Origin: Cellulophaga baltica | GTDB lineage: Bacteria > Bacteroidota > Bacteroidia > Flavobacteriales > Flavobacteriaceae | Assembly: GCF_018861125.1 (NCBI RefSeq) | Contig: NZ_JAHKQN010000013.1 | Location: 221,160-285,159, forward strand | Direction: 5' to 3' | DNA length: 64,000 nucleotides | The notes under the pieces: model-generated | What the model saw: the letters and a program-made list of their open reading frames with translations, nothing else | Databases searched by the model: none | Told to the model about the DNA's origin: nothing | In this document: positions 56,905 through 64,000 of the stretch, one piece after another | Numbering within the stretch: the stretch's first letter is position 1 | How the letters are laid out: every line of letters starts with the position of its first letter | Position numbers and translations under genes: made by a program

Positions 56905-58250
56905 TTTTTTGCATTTTCATTACTGGTTTCAGGCGTATAATAGTTTGGTGGAAAACCATTTAATTGTCTCCATAATTCATACCAAATTGGAACATCTTCT
57001 AACAAAGCAATAGCACTAACACCTGAACCCACACGAATTTGTTCTGGCCAAGGTTCATCATTGGGGTCTTGCTCTAAAAGAATACGATACTTCCCATTAG
57101 CGCTTATAAAAGTTTCTATAGCAATTACAACACCACCATACGTACCAAAAGATGCATTTGGCCAACCACTAAACACAATTGACGGCCACCCGTCAAACTG
57201 CACACGTACTTTTTCGCCTTTATGCACTAAAGGAAGATCCATTGGGGCAATGTATAATTCAACAGCTTTTTCGTAATAATCTGGCATAATACTCACCAGC
57301 TGTTCACCTTCTTTAAAAGTTTCACCAAGGCCTGCTTTTATTGCTCTATTCACATAACCACTTTGTTGCGATTTTATGTAATATAAATCATTACGCATTT
57401 CGTAATTAGTAAACTGATTTTCCAATTTACTTACTTGAGCTTCAGAATCAAACTGATTAGACTGTGCTGTAAATTTATCACTTTGCGCTTTTGAGATTTT
57501 ATCTGCATAAGTAGCTTGTACTCTACTAACTTCAATTTCAGCATTTATAATCTCATTTTTACTAGCCAATAATTTATTTTGCTGAGAAATTAACTTAGCC
57601 TGAGTTTCTTGATATTTAAGCTTTTTCTGCTCAACATCAGTCAACGACTTTAAACCTTCTTCTTGTAGTTTTACTGTACGACCATATTGTTTTTCAGCTA
57701 TATCAATATTTGTCTGAGCAGCTTCTAAATCAATACTATCACTCTGTACTTTAAGTTTTGATTGCATTAGTTTATTTTTTGCTTGTTGCAATTTTAAACT
57801 ACGCTCATTTGTTAAAGCATTAATTTGATTATTCAATGCCTTTACCTTGCCTGTGTATGATTCAACAGACATTTCTTTGGCTTTAATTTGACTACCTGTA
57901 CGCTCAACTAATTGAGGATCAAAATATTCATTTTTAATTTCTGAAATAAATAGAATAGTATCGCCTTTATTTACAAAATCACCTTCTTGTACATACCACT
58001 TTTCAATTCTACCAGGTATTGGCGACTGTATAGTTTGAGGCCTTTGGTCTGGTTTTAAAGTTGTTAAAGCTCCTGTACCTCTTATATTTTGAGTCCAAGG
58101 TAAAAACAAAACAATAATACCAAATATTGCCGAAGCCATTAAAAACCTATTAAAATGCGGATAATCCCTCTCATTAAAAGCTCGGTCTAATGCTTTATAT
58201 TTACCAAGGTTATGATCTTGATTAAATTTGTTTTTTGAAATATTAAGCAT
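56901..58250 (-). CDS. HlyD-type periplasmic adaptor, 449 aa
   Basis: One N-terminal helix (about 37-54) and a biotinyl-lipoyl half (SPIPGRIEKWYVQEGDFVNKGDTILFI) are followed by a long coiled coil (about 115-290) and the second lipoyl half with GYVNRAIKAGLGETFKEGEQL. The last part (about 340-449) is a beta-barrel domain. It bridges the inner-membrane ABC protein and the TolC channel. It starts six bases after the ABC gene stop. Confidence 0.9.
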   Translation of the reverse strand: MLNISKNKFNQDHNLGKYKALDRAFNERDYPHFNRFLMASAIFGIIVLFLPWTQNIRGTGALTTLKPDQRPQTIQSPIPGRIEKWYVQEGDFVNKGDTILFISEIKNEYFDPQLVERTGSQIKAKEMSVESYTGKVKALNNQINALTNERSLKLQQAKNKLMQSKLKVQSDSIDLEAAQTNIDIAEKQYGRTVKLQEEGLKSLTDVEQKKLKYQETQAKLISQQNKLLASKNEIINAEIEVSRVQATYADKISKAQSDKFTAQSNQFDSEAQVSKLENQFTNYEMRNDLYYIKSQQSGYVNRAIKAGLGETFKEGEQLVSIMPDYYEKAVELYIAPMDLPLVHKGEKVRVQFDGWPSIVFSGWPNASFGTYGGVVIAIETFISANGKYRILLEQDPNDEPWPEQIRVGSGVSAIALLEDVPIWYELWRQLNGFPPNYYTPETSNENAKK

Positions 58251-58256
58251 AACAAA

Positions 58257-59924
58257 TTATTTTTCGTTAATTATTCTACCATTACCCAGTACTATTGTTC
58301 TATCAACAGCATTCAACCATCGTGCATCATGACTAACCACAATTAAAGCCCAAGGGTTATCTTTATTAGTCAAGAAATCAATTATTCTTATAACATCTTG
58401 CTCATCTAATTGATCTAATGGTTCTTTTAATATTAAAAGTTTTGGCTTATTTACAATAGCCCTAGCTAATACAATTTTCTTTGTAATATTATAGGGTATT
58501 TGTTGTCCCTCAGGGAATAAAAAGGCATTTACACCTTTTGATTGTTCTTTTACAAAACTAGACAGGCCTACTTTTTCAATTGCCCAATACAAATCTTCTT
58601 GAGAGACAGTATCACAACCAAAAGTTATATTATCTAAAATAGTTCCTTCAAATGTACTTTCTTCAGTTAATGATTGCCCAATGAAAGACCTATAATGATT
58701 AGGTACTATATTTTGTAACGAAACATCATTGACATACACATTACCTTCAGTAGGTTCTAAAAGTCCGGAGATCAAACGTAACAATGTTGTTTTTCCTGAA
58801 CCATTACCACCCCTAACTAAAGTTGTTGTTTTAGGTAAGATTTTTAATGATAAATTTTTTATCATTGTTTTATCAGATCCGTACAATTTGTATGAAATAT
58901 TATCTAATTCTATCGTAATATCAGTCTCATCAGTTAACGGCAATTCACCTTCTTGTGACTCTAAATTTTTATCAACTACTTGTCCTAATTTTTCAATTGA
59001 AGTTAGTAAATCATAAATAGTCTCTAAACCACGAATTAATTTTTCAACCGAAGTAATTACTAATAATATGATTATTTCTGCCGCTACAAATTGTCCAATA
59101 TTCATTTCTTGGTTTAACACCAACAAACCGCCAATTAATAATAAACCAGCAGTAACTAGTACTTTAAAACCAATCATTTGTATGAATTGAATGACCAAAA
59201 TTCTAAAATGACTTTCTCTAGCTTTTAAGTAATCATCAACCAAAGCATCATTCTTTTTTAAAGCAAGATTGGTTTTTCCTGAAAGCTTAAAGCTAATAAG
59301 TGAGCGTGCAATTTCTTGAATCCAGTGCGCTACTTTGTATTTGTATTTAGATTCTTGCAAACTAGTTTCCAAACCTCTTTTAGCTGTAAACTTAAAAACT
59401 ATATAAATTAATATAAGTAATAGTAATCCATATAAAATGAAAAATGGATGATAAAAAGAAAGCAAAATCAACCCAAAAAGAATCTGTAGTAAAGCGGCTG
59501 GAAAATCTAACAATACTTTAGATACTGATTTTTGAATATTAATGGTATCAAAAAAACGATTAGCAAGTTCTGGCGGATAATAATCTCGTAATTCCGTCAT
59601 TTTTATTTTTGGGAAACGATATGATAACTCAAATGAAGCTCTAGTAAAAATTTTCTGCTGTACGTTTTCAATAATTCGTATTTGCATTAATTGTAAAACA
59701 CCAGCAAAAGCGACACCACCGGTTACTAATATCACCAAAATAATCCATGAGGTACTTATTTCTGCACCTTGTATTAAATTTATAATCGCTTGTATACCTA
59801 AAGGCAATGATAGGTTTACAATACCTGCAAATATTGCATAATAAAATGTCTGAAAAATATCTTTTTTATCAAGCTTTAATAAGCCGACTAATCTTTGCCA
59901 GGGAGTTAATATTGGGTTTGCCAT
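58257..59924 (-). CDS. ABC transporter with a degenerate ATPase domain, 555 aa
   Basis: Six membrane helices fill residues about 20-300. The ATPase part keeps Walker A (GGNGSGKTT, about 371-379), a Q-loop Gln (IGQSLTEE) and an H-loop His (VVSHDARW). The signature LSGGQ is absent: the region reads PYNITKKIVLARAI. Walker B reads LLILKEPLDQ, with Lys where the Mg-binding Asp is expected, though the catalytic Glu stays. So ATP binding may persist while hydrolysis is doubtful. There is no N-terminal peptidase domain. Its start overlaps the TetR gene stop by one base. Together with HlyD and TolC it forms a type I-like export unit of unknown cargo. Confidence 0.85.
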   Translation of the reverse strand: MANPILTPWQRLVGLLKLDKKDIFQTFYYAIFAGIVNLSLPLGIQAIINLIQGAEISTSWIILVILVTGGVAFAGVLQLMQIRIIENVQQKIFTRASFELSYRFPKIKMTELRDYYPPELANRFFDTINIQKSVSKVLLDFPAALLQILFGLILLSFYHPFFILYGLLLLILIYIVFKFTAKRGLETSLQESKYKYKVAHWIQEIARSLISFKLSGKTNLALKKNDALVDDYLKARESHFRILVIQFIQMIGFKVLVTAGLLLIGGLLVLNQEMNIGQFVAAEIIILLVITSVEKLIRGLETIYDLLTSIEKLGQVVDKNLESQEGELPLTDETDITIELDNISYKLYGSDKTMIKNLSLKILPKTTTLVRGGNGSGKTTLLRLISGLLEPTEGNVYVNDVSLQNIVPNHYRSFIGQSLTEESTFEGTILDNITFGCDTVSQEDLYWAIEKVGLSSFVKEQSKGVNAFLFPEGQQIPYNITKKIVLARAIVNKPKLLILKEPLDQLDEQDVIRIIDFLTNKDNPWALIVVSHDARWLNAVDRTIVLGNGRIINEK

Positions 59925-60595
59925 TATTTTAATGTTTTAAGTACTAGTTGTGTAAAATATTGAGTTGGTGATTGCGGTTCATGACAATCTGTAAGGGTTG
60001 GAAAATGTTCTTTTAAAAAAAATTGATGTAAAGAACCTTCTAAAACGGTACTTGCCAAACTAGACGGAAAAGCATACTCAGGATTATAATCAGATATCAT
60101 CATACTCAATCTTGATATTAACCTCTTATAAATAACAAAATATCCGTTCTTATTTTCAATATCAACTTCTTTAGTTAAGTATGATTTCGAGTATTCATTA
60201 ATTACAATCTTATGTAGAATAACCTCATTAATATGTGAGAACGTAGAATCCTCTTCGATACTCATTGTTATATTTTCAATGGCAATGGTTAATCTTTTTT
60301 TACTCTTTGTTATATTATTTGTTGAAAAGACCAATTTATATTCTACCCAACTCCAATACCAAGATGTTAGATACAACAACAACTTGTGCTTATTTTCAAA
60401 ATAACGATACACAGAACTCTCGTTTGAACCGATGACAACACCTAATTTTTTAAAAGTAAATTTCTCTATTCCAATTTCATGTATAAGTAAAATACTTTGC
60501 TCAATAATTTTTTTCCCTAAATCTGTTGATTCAGGATCCTTCACGTAAATCTTCTCGTTAATTATAATTTTAAAGCTTTGTAAGAACTCATCCAT
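59924..60595 (-). CDS. TetR/AcrR family repressor of the export operon, 223 aa
   Basis: The N-terminal helix-turn-helix (about 30-70: FTFKKLGVVIGSNESSVYRYFENKHKLLLYLTSW) is followed by an all-helical ligand domain. It is the first gene of the TetR-ABC-HlyD-TolC operon, so it most likely controls itself and the exporter, released by an exported or toxic small molecule. A 17-base palindrome at its promoter is the likely operator. Confidence 0.88.
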   Translation of the reverse strand: MDEFLQSFKIIINEKIYVKDPESTDLGKKIIEQSILLIHEIGIEKFTFKKLGVVIGSNESSVYRYFENKHKLLLYLTSWYWSWVEYKLVFSTNNITKSKKRLTIAIENITMSIEEDSTFSHINEVILHKIVINEYSKSYLTKEVDIENKNGYFVIYKRLISRLSMMISDYNPEYAFPSSLASTVLEGSLHQFFLKEHFPTLTDCHEPQSPTQYFTQLVLKTLK

Positions 60596-60600
60596 CTATT

Positions 60601-60677
60601 TACTATCTAAAAATATTTTACAAATGTAATAGTAATACTATTATAATTCGATAGTTTAACATTTTTTAAAGATAGTA
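60601..60677 (-). promoter_or_regulatory. Promoter and operator candidate of the export operon
   Basis: Minus-strand -7 candidate TACATTTG lies at 60621-60628. Directly upstream of it, partly overlapping, is the palindrome TAATAGTA-A-TACTATTA (60627-60643). Two further half-sites frame it as an inverted repeat: TACTATCT (60601-60608) and AGATAGTA (60670-60677). This is a typical place for TetR-type self-repression. Confidence 0.6.
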
Positions 60678-60732
60678 ATGCATTATTATTAATATTTTAG
60701 GTCTAATAATTTGAACTTAAAAATTTTAACCC

Positions 60733-61086
60733 ATGAAAAAAACGGTATTCTTATTAGGTATTCTAACATCTCTAAACTTCGTTAATGCTCAAAGCACAAC
60801 AAACGAACCAGCTATTGAGGTTGGCAATCAATTAATTATTAGCAAACCTATTAACAGTAAACACATTAATTTTCCTAAAAAAAATATTATTGTAAAAAGA
60901 GGAGTTATAGCCAATTTTCAACAATTAAGAGGTGTAAAAGTAGAAGTTACGGCTGTAGAAAAAGTAAAAGAAAACACGCTTATTACTTTAAAACGTGAAG
61001 ACAAAAAACCTTTTTTTAGATTCTACAAAAGCGTTACAGCAAATGGAGAAAAAGCTATTGAAGCTGGTGAACTTACCATGCCTTAA
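60733..61086 (+). CDS. Small exported basic protein of unknown function, 117 aa
   Basis: A signal peptide (about 1-20, cut after FVNAQ) precedes a short beta-rich domain with many Lys (NIIVKRGVIANFQQLRGVKVEVTAVEK). No Cys, no known motif. It is divergent from the TetR gene and the shared intergenic region holds the palindromic site, so it may be controlled together with the exporter. Confidence 0.6.
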   Translation: MKKTVFLLGILTSLNFVNAQSTTNEPAIEVGNQLIISKPINSKHINFPKKNIIVKRGVIANFQQLRGVKVEVTAVEKVKENTLITLKREDKKPFFRFYKSVTANGEKAIEAGELTMP

Positions 61087-61154
61087 CAAATTAACACTAC
61101 TATTATTTATGTGAATTACAAAATTTAAGTACCTTAGATATTTTGATATAAATT

Positions 61155-61718
61155 ATGGAAAAACACAGGTGTGGCTGGTGTGTAGGCGACAAACTTTACG
61201 AAGCTTATCATGATTTAGAATGGGGTGTGCCCGAAAAAAATGATGATGCTCTTTTTGAGTTTTTGGTTTTAGAAACATTCCAGGCTGGACTAAGTTGGAT
61301 AACCATATTACGTAAACGCGAAAATTTTAGAGAAGCTTTTGATAATTTTGATTACCTAAAAATTAGTGATTACGATGAAGATAAAATAGCATTACTTTTA
61401 CAAAACTCAGGTATTATTAGAAACAAACTAAAGGTACGAGCTACCATTTCAAATGCTAAAGCTTACCTTAAAATTCAAGAAGAATTTGGAAGCTTTAGCA
61501 TTTATATTTGGAGTTTTGTGAACAACCAGACAATAAAAAACAAAGTAGCCCATTATAAAGAAGCACCTGCAAACACCGAACTTTCTGATACAATTAGCAA
61601 AGATTTGAAAAAAAGAGGTTTTAAATTCGTAGGTAGCACTGTTATTTACGCGTTTATGCAAGCAACTGGTATGGTTAATGACCATGAAATAAATTGTTTT
61701 AGGTATGAAGAAGTTTAA
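61155..61718 (+). CDS. tag: DNA-3-methyladenine glycosylase I
   Basis: The zinc ligands of Tag are visible: Cys (RCGWC) and His (YHDLEWG) near the N-terminus, and His/Cys in NDHEINCF at the C-terminus. The conserved LETFQAGLSWITILRKRENF also fits. It removes 3-methyladenine from alkylated DNA. Length 187 aa is normal. Its end overlaps the next gene by 14 bases. Confidence 0.95.
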   Translation: MEKHRCGWCVGDKLYEAYHDLEWGVPEKNDDALFEFLVLETFQAGLSWITILRKRENFREAFDNFDYLKISDYDEDKIALLLQNSGIIRNKLKVRATISNAKAYLKIQEEFGSFSIYIWSFVNNQTIKNKVAHYKEAPANTELSDTISKDLKKRGFKFVGSTVIYAFMQATGMVNDHEINCFRYEEV

Positions 61719-62292
61719 TTTTTTAGTCGTATTATCATTCATTTTCAGCACTTTTAGTGTAGTTGCTCAAGAAAAATACGAACGTGAATTCCGTATTCGT
61801 AAAAAAGAATTTCCTCCTAAAGCATTACAGTTAATTGAAACCAGACTTAGTGATGCCAAAAGAATAAAATACTATAAAGAAATTGATAGTAGCATTACAA
61901 GTTTTGAAGTAAAGTTTAAAAAAGCACGTTTGTGGTATAGTATTGAATTTGATACTCAAGGTGAACTAGAAGATATTGAAATAAAAATAAAAAGTGTAGA
62001 TATCCCAAATGATAGTTATGAAGCAATTGAAAGGTATTTACACAATACTTATAGCATGTATAAAATACAAAAAATACAGCAACAATATAAAGCTACAACG
62101 CTTACTAGCACCGAAACTACCTTAAAAAATGCTTTTCAAAATTTAATGTTACCTACCGTAAACTATGAGCTAATGGTTGCGGGTAAAAAAGAAGCTAAAT
62201 ATGAAGATTTTCAAATTTTATTTGATGCTGGTGGTAATTTCAAAAGCATAAAAAAATCACTTCCACCTAATTATGATCACATCCTTTACTAA
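61705..62292 (+). CDS. Exported PepSY-like protein, 195 aa
   Basis: A signal peptide (about 1-21, cut after SVVAQ) is followed by PepSY-like (BLIP-like) strands and helices: FEVKFKKARLWYSIEFDTQGELEDIEIKIK and a second half ending KYEDFQILFDAGGNFKSIKKSL. It overlaps tag by 14 bases and its own stop overlaps the DUF2490-like gene by 20 bases, so the three are likely co-translated. Confidence 0.7.
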   Translation: MKKFNFLVVLSFIFSTFSVVAQEKYEREFRIRKKEFPPKALQLIETRLSDAKRIKYYKEIDSSITSFEVKFKKARLWYSIEFDTQGELEDIEIKIKSVDIPNDSYEAIERYLHNTYSMYKIQKIQQQYKATTLTSTETTLKNAFQNLMLPTVNYELMVAGKKEAKYEDFQILFDAGGNFKSIKKSLPPNYDHILY

Positions 62293-62962
62293 AAAAACTT
62301 TTTTTATTTTTAGTTTATTAATTATTACAAATACTCTAGCACAAAATACACCTACAGTTTATGTTGAACCAGTTATTGCACTAAATTATAGAGTTACTGC
62401 CGGCTATAAGCATATTTTTTCAGTAGCAAATAGATCTTATATTTATAAAGATAATGAGCAATATACTAAAGCTAGGCATATAGATGTAGCTCATTTTTCG
62501 GAATTAAAAATTAGAGAAAACCAAAGTATCGCACTAGGTGTTTTATACCGATTTAGAGCAAATTTTGGAAACAGCCAAGAAGATGAGCTTAGAATTACCG
62601 AACAATACAGTATTAAACACAAACCAAAAATTGTACGTTACGGTCATAGGCTAAGGGCTGAACAACGTTTATTCAATTCAAATACTGCACATAGGTTTAG
62701 GTACAGGTTTACTTTAGATTTTCCATTTTCAGGAGAAATGGTAGATGTTGGCGAATTTTATTTAATAGCGGGGACTGAAGCTTTATTAAGTGTGAAAGAA
62801 GAAAGCAAACCTATTTATGACCACCGTTTTATTGGTAATATTGGAATGCAACTCACCGAAAAAACAAAACTACATGCAGGTATAGATTATAGGTATGAAA
62901 ATTATACGCATGATGATAGCCACGCTTATTTAATTACTTCTTCACTAATCTTTTCCTTGTAA
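62273..62962 (+). CDS. DUF2490-like outer-membrane barrel protein, 229 aa
   Basis: A signal peptide (about 1-23, cut after NTLAQ) is followed by about ten amphipathic strands, including YGHRLRAEQRLF and HRFRYRFTLDFPF, with a terminal LIFSL. These fit DUF2490 barrels of Bacteroidota. Function unknown. Its end overlaps the convergent aat gene by 18 bases. Confidence 0.75.
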   Translation: MITSFTKKTFFIFSLLIITNTLAQNTPTVYVEPVIALNYRVTAGYKHIFSVANRSYIYKDNEQYTKARHIDVAHFSELKIRENQSIALGVLYRFRANFGNSQEDELRITEQYSIKHKPKIVRYGHRLRAEQRLFNSNTAHRFRYRFTLDFPFSGEMVDVGEFYLIAGTEALLSVKEESKPIYDHRFIGNIGMQLTEKTKLHAGIDYRYENYTHDDSHAYLITSSLIFSL

Positions 62963-63586
62963 AGTTTTAATAAATTTATCTCTTGATATTTCAACTGCAC
63001 CTAAGCTTTCTAGGTGCTCAGTATACACTTGACAATCAATTAATGTATAGTTTTTTAAGGCTAATTCTTGTGCTAAATGAATAAAAGCAAATTTTGATGC
63101 ATTACTTACTGTACTAAACATACTCTCACCACAAAAAACATGTCCTAAATCTATACCATACAAGCCACCAACTAAAACATCATTCTCCCAAACCTCATAA
63201 GATTTTGCAATTCCTATTTCATGAAGTTTTGTGTAGGCATTCTTCATATTACTCGTAATCCACGTGCCATTTTGAAATTCTCGCTTAATTTTCGCGCAGT
63301 TATCAATAACAACATCAAAACAAGTATTTTTAGTTAATCTAAACTGATTACTTTTTAGGACTTTACACATACTTTTTGATATCCGAACATTATTTGGGTA
63401 AAGTACCATACGAGGGTCAGGGCTCCACCATAATATTTGTCGATCGTCATCAAACCAAGGGAAAATTCCACTTTTATATGCCAATATTAATCGCTCAGGA
63501 GATAAATCACCACCAACAGCCAATATACCTTCCGGGCTTGCTTCTTCTACAGCTGGAAAAACTAATTTATCTGATAAGAAATACAT
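62945..63586 (-). CDS. aat: Leucyl/phenylalanyl-tRNA--protein transferase
   Basis: The family start PEGILAVGGDLSPERLILAYKSGIFPWF and the following WWSPDPRMVL, plus VGGLYGIDLGHVFCGESMFS in the second half, identify Aat. It adds Leu or Phe to proteins with basic N-termini, making them N-end-rule substrates for ClpAP/ClpS. Length is normal. Confidence 0.95.
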   Translation of the reverse strand: MYFLSDKLVFPAVEEASPEGILAVGGDLSPERLILAYKSGIFPWFDDDRQILWWSPDPRMVLYPNNVRISKSMCKVLKSNQFRLTKNTCFDVVIDNCAKIKREFQNGTWITSNMKNAYTKLHEIGIAKSYEVWENDVLVGGLYGIDLGHVFCGESMFSTVSNASKFAFIHLAQELALKNYTLIDCQVYTEHLESLGAVEISRDKFIKTLQGKD

Positions 63587-63632
63587 ACTAATTAAGAGAG
63601 GTGATTGTTATAATATCAATACAATATAAAAA

Positions 63633-63670
63633 ACAAAAGGCTTATTTAGTATCCTAAATAAGCCTTTTGT
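63633..63670 (-). terminator. Terminator of the DUF3127 gene
   Basis: A 17-bp perfect stem (63633-63649 with 63654-63670) around TATC follows the stop of the leftward DUF3127 gene; on the minus strand it is followed by a T-run. Confidence 0.88.
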
Positions 63671-63686
63671 CAAATATTTATTTTTT

Positions 63687-64000
63687 TTAGAAAGGTAAAT
63701 CGTCGTGATCTTCTTCATTTAAATTATCTGCTGGTTGAAAAGCATCCATTGGAGGAACAGGAGGCATACCTGCATCAGGAGCTGCCGCTGCTTGTAAATT
63801 TTCAATTCTCCAACCTTGAATAGAATTAAAATACTTAGTTTCTCCTTGCGGGTTAACCCATTCTCTACCTCTTAAGTTAATACCTATTTTAACAGATTGA
63901 CCTACTTGCACACTATTTAATAAATCACATTTATCTTGTACAAATTCAACCATTATGTGTTGTGGATACTGCTCTTCAGTAGTTACAACTACTTCTCTTT
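63687..64000 (-). CDS. DUF3127 protein (5' end cut by the window edge)
   Basis: The frame is open to the right edge: upstream of the internal ATG at 63953 it reads REVVVTTEEQYPQHI in frame, which fits the start of DUF3127. This is a small single-stranded-DNA-binding-like (OB-fold) family of Bacteroidota. The visible part holds KIGINLRGREWVNPQGETKYFNSI and an acidic tail ending EEDHDDLPF, which resembles the tail of SSB proteins that recruits partners. Function is inferred from fold only. Confidence 0.88.
   Translation of the reverse strand, partial: REVVVTTEEQYPQHIMVEFVQDKCDLLNSVQVGQSVKIGINLRGREWVNPQGETKYFNSIQGWRIENLQAAAAPDAGMPPVPPMDAFQPADNLNEEDHDDLPF

Noticed and set aside
55498-60595. Bacteriocin or antibiotic biosynthesis cluster
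   Set aside because: There is an exporter with TetR but no precursor peptide, modification enzyme or peptidase domain next to it.
1-64000. CRISPR arrays, tRNA/rRNA genes, insertion sequences, prophage or integrase genes
   Set aside because: I saw no regularly spaced repeats, no cloverleaf-like sequences and no transposase or integrase motif. A dedicated search tool could still find a degenerate case.

Overview
The window is a dense, AT-rich stretch of chromosome from a member of the Bacteroidota, most likely a marine Flavobacteriaceae. Three things point there. Two small proteins carry or resemble type IX secretion (T9SS) sorting domains. Several genes have upstream TAnnTTTG-type -7 elements instead of a sigma70 -10 box. 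Many families are typical of the group: DUF4296, DUF4271, DUF3098, DUF3127, DUF3857, PepSY-like lipoproteins, and BamA-like barrels fused to phosphoesterases. No tRNA, rRNA, CRISPR array, insertion sequence, integrase or phage gene was found. The window looks like core genome with lineage-specific genes between housekeeping clusters.

Layout. Bases 1-15.3 kb hold surface and envelope genes: an HD phosphohydrolase fused to a PycTM-like membrane domain (cut by the left edge), a large GAF protein, a cytoplasmic metallophosphoesterase, a PepSY-like lipoprotein, a 1241-residue phosphoesterase/kinase-like/beta-barrel protein, two small exported proteins, an M14 peptidase and a frameshifted penicillin-acylase-family gene. 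From 15.4 to 21.1 kb are an MsbA-like ABC exporter, a giant BNR/sortilin-like secreted protein and a LolA-like protein. From 21.2 to 26.7 kb is a leftward run of iron-sulfur genes (ferredoxin, Nfu-type protein, Mrp), an alkyltransferase-like protein, a LysE-type exporter, trmB and a PhoB/PhoR-like two-component pair. From 27.1 to 32.4 kb are two tiny T9SS-tag-like proteins, a LuxE/PaaK-like enzyme, a DUF3857-transglutaminase-DUF2569 fusion and a lipoprotein.

From 32.4 to 46.7 kb is mostly metabolism: tyrS, an SDR protein, a DUF4296 / dihydroorotase / polyprenol-phosphate mannosyltransferase operon, a divergent GT39 / DUF4271 / hemD operon, pckA, DUF423, a saccharopine-dehydrogenase-like gene with an Lrp regulator, a membrane Zn-peptidase and alanine dehydrogenase. 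From 47.1 to 55.5 kb come leuS (with an enlarged insertion), the ftsX-DUF3098-uppP-truB operon, a TonB-like protein, a one-cysteine thioredoxin-like protein and a YitT protein. From 55.5 to 60.6 kb is a tightly coupled TetR / ABC / HlyD / TolC export operon with a palindromic operator candidate at its promoter. The right end holds a small exported protein, tag, a PepSY-like protein, a DUF2490-like barrel, aat and a DUF3127 gene cut by the right edge.

The points most worth following up are the HD-PycTM fusion, the kinase-like segment inside the phosphoesterase-barrel protein, the degenerate ATPase in the TetR-controlled export operon, the mini T9SS-tag pair, the single-base frameshift in the acylase, the enlarged leucine-specific insertion of LeuRS and the two-hairpin leader of ald. 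All are read from sequence alone.
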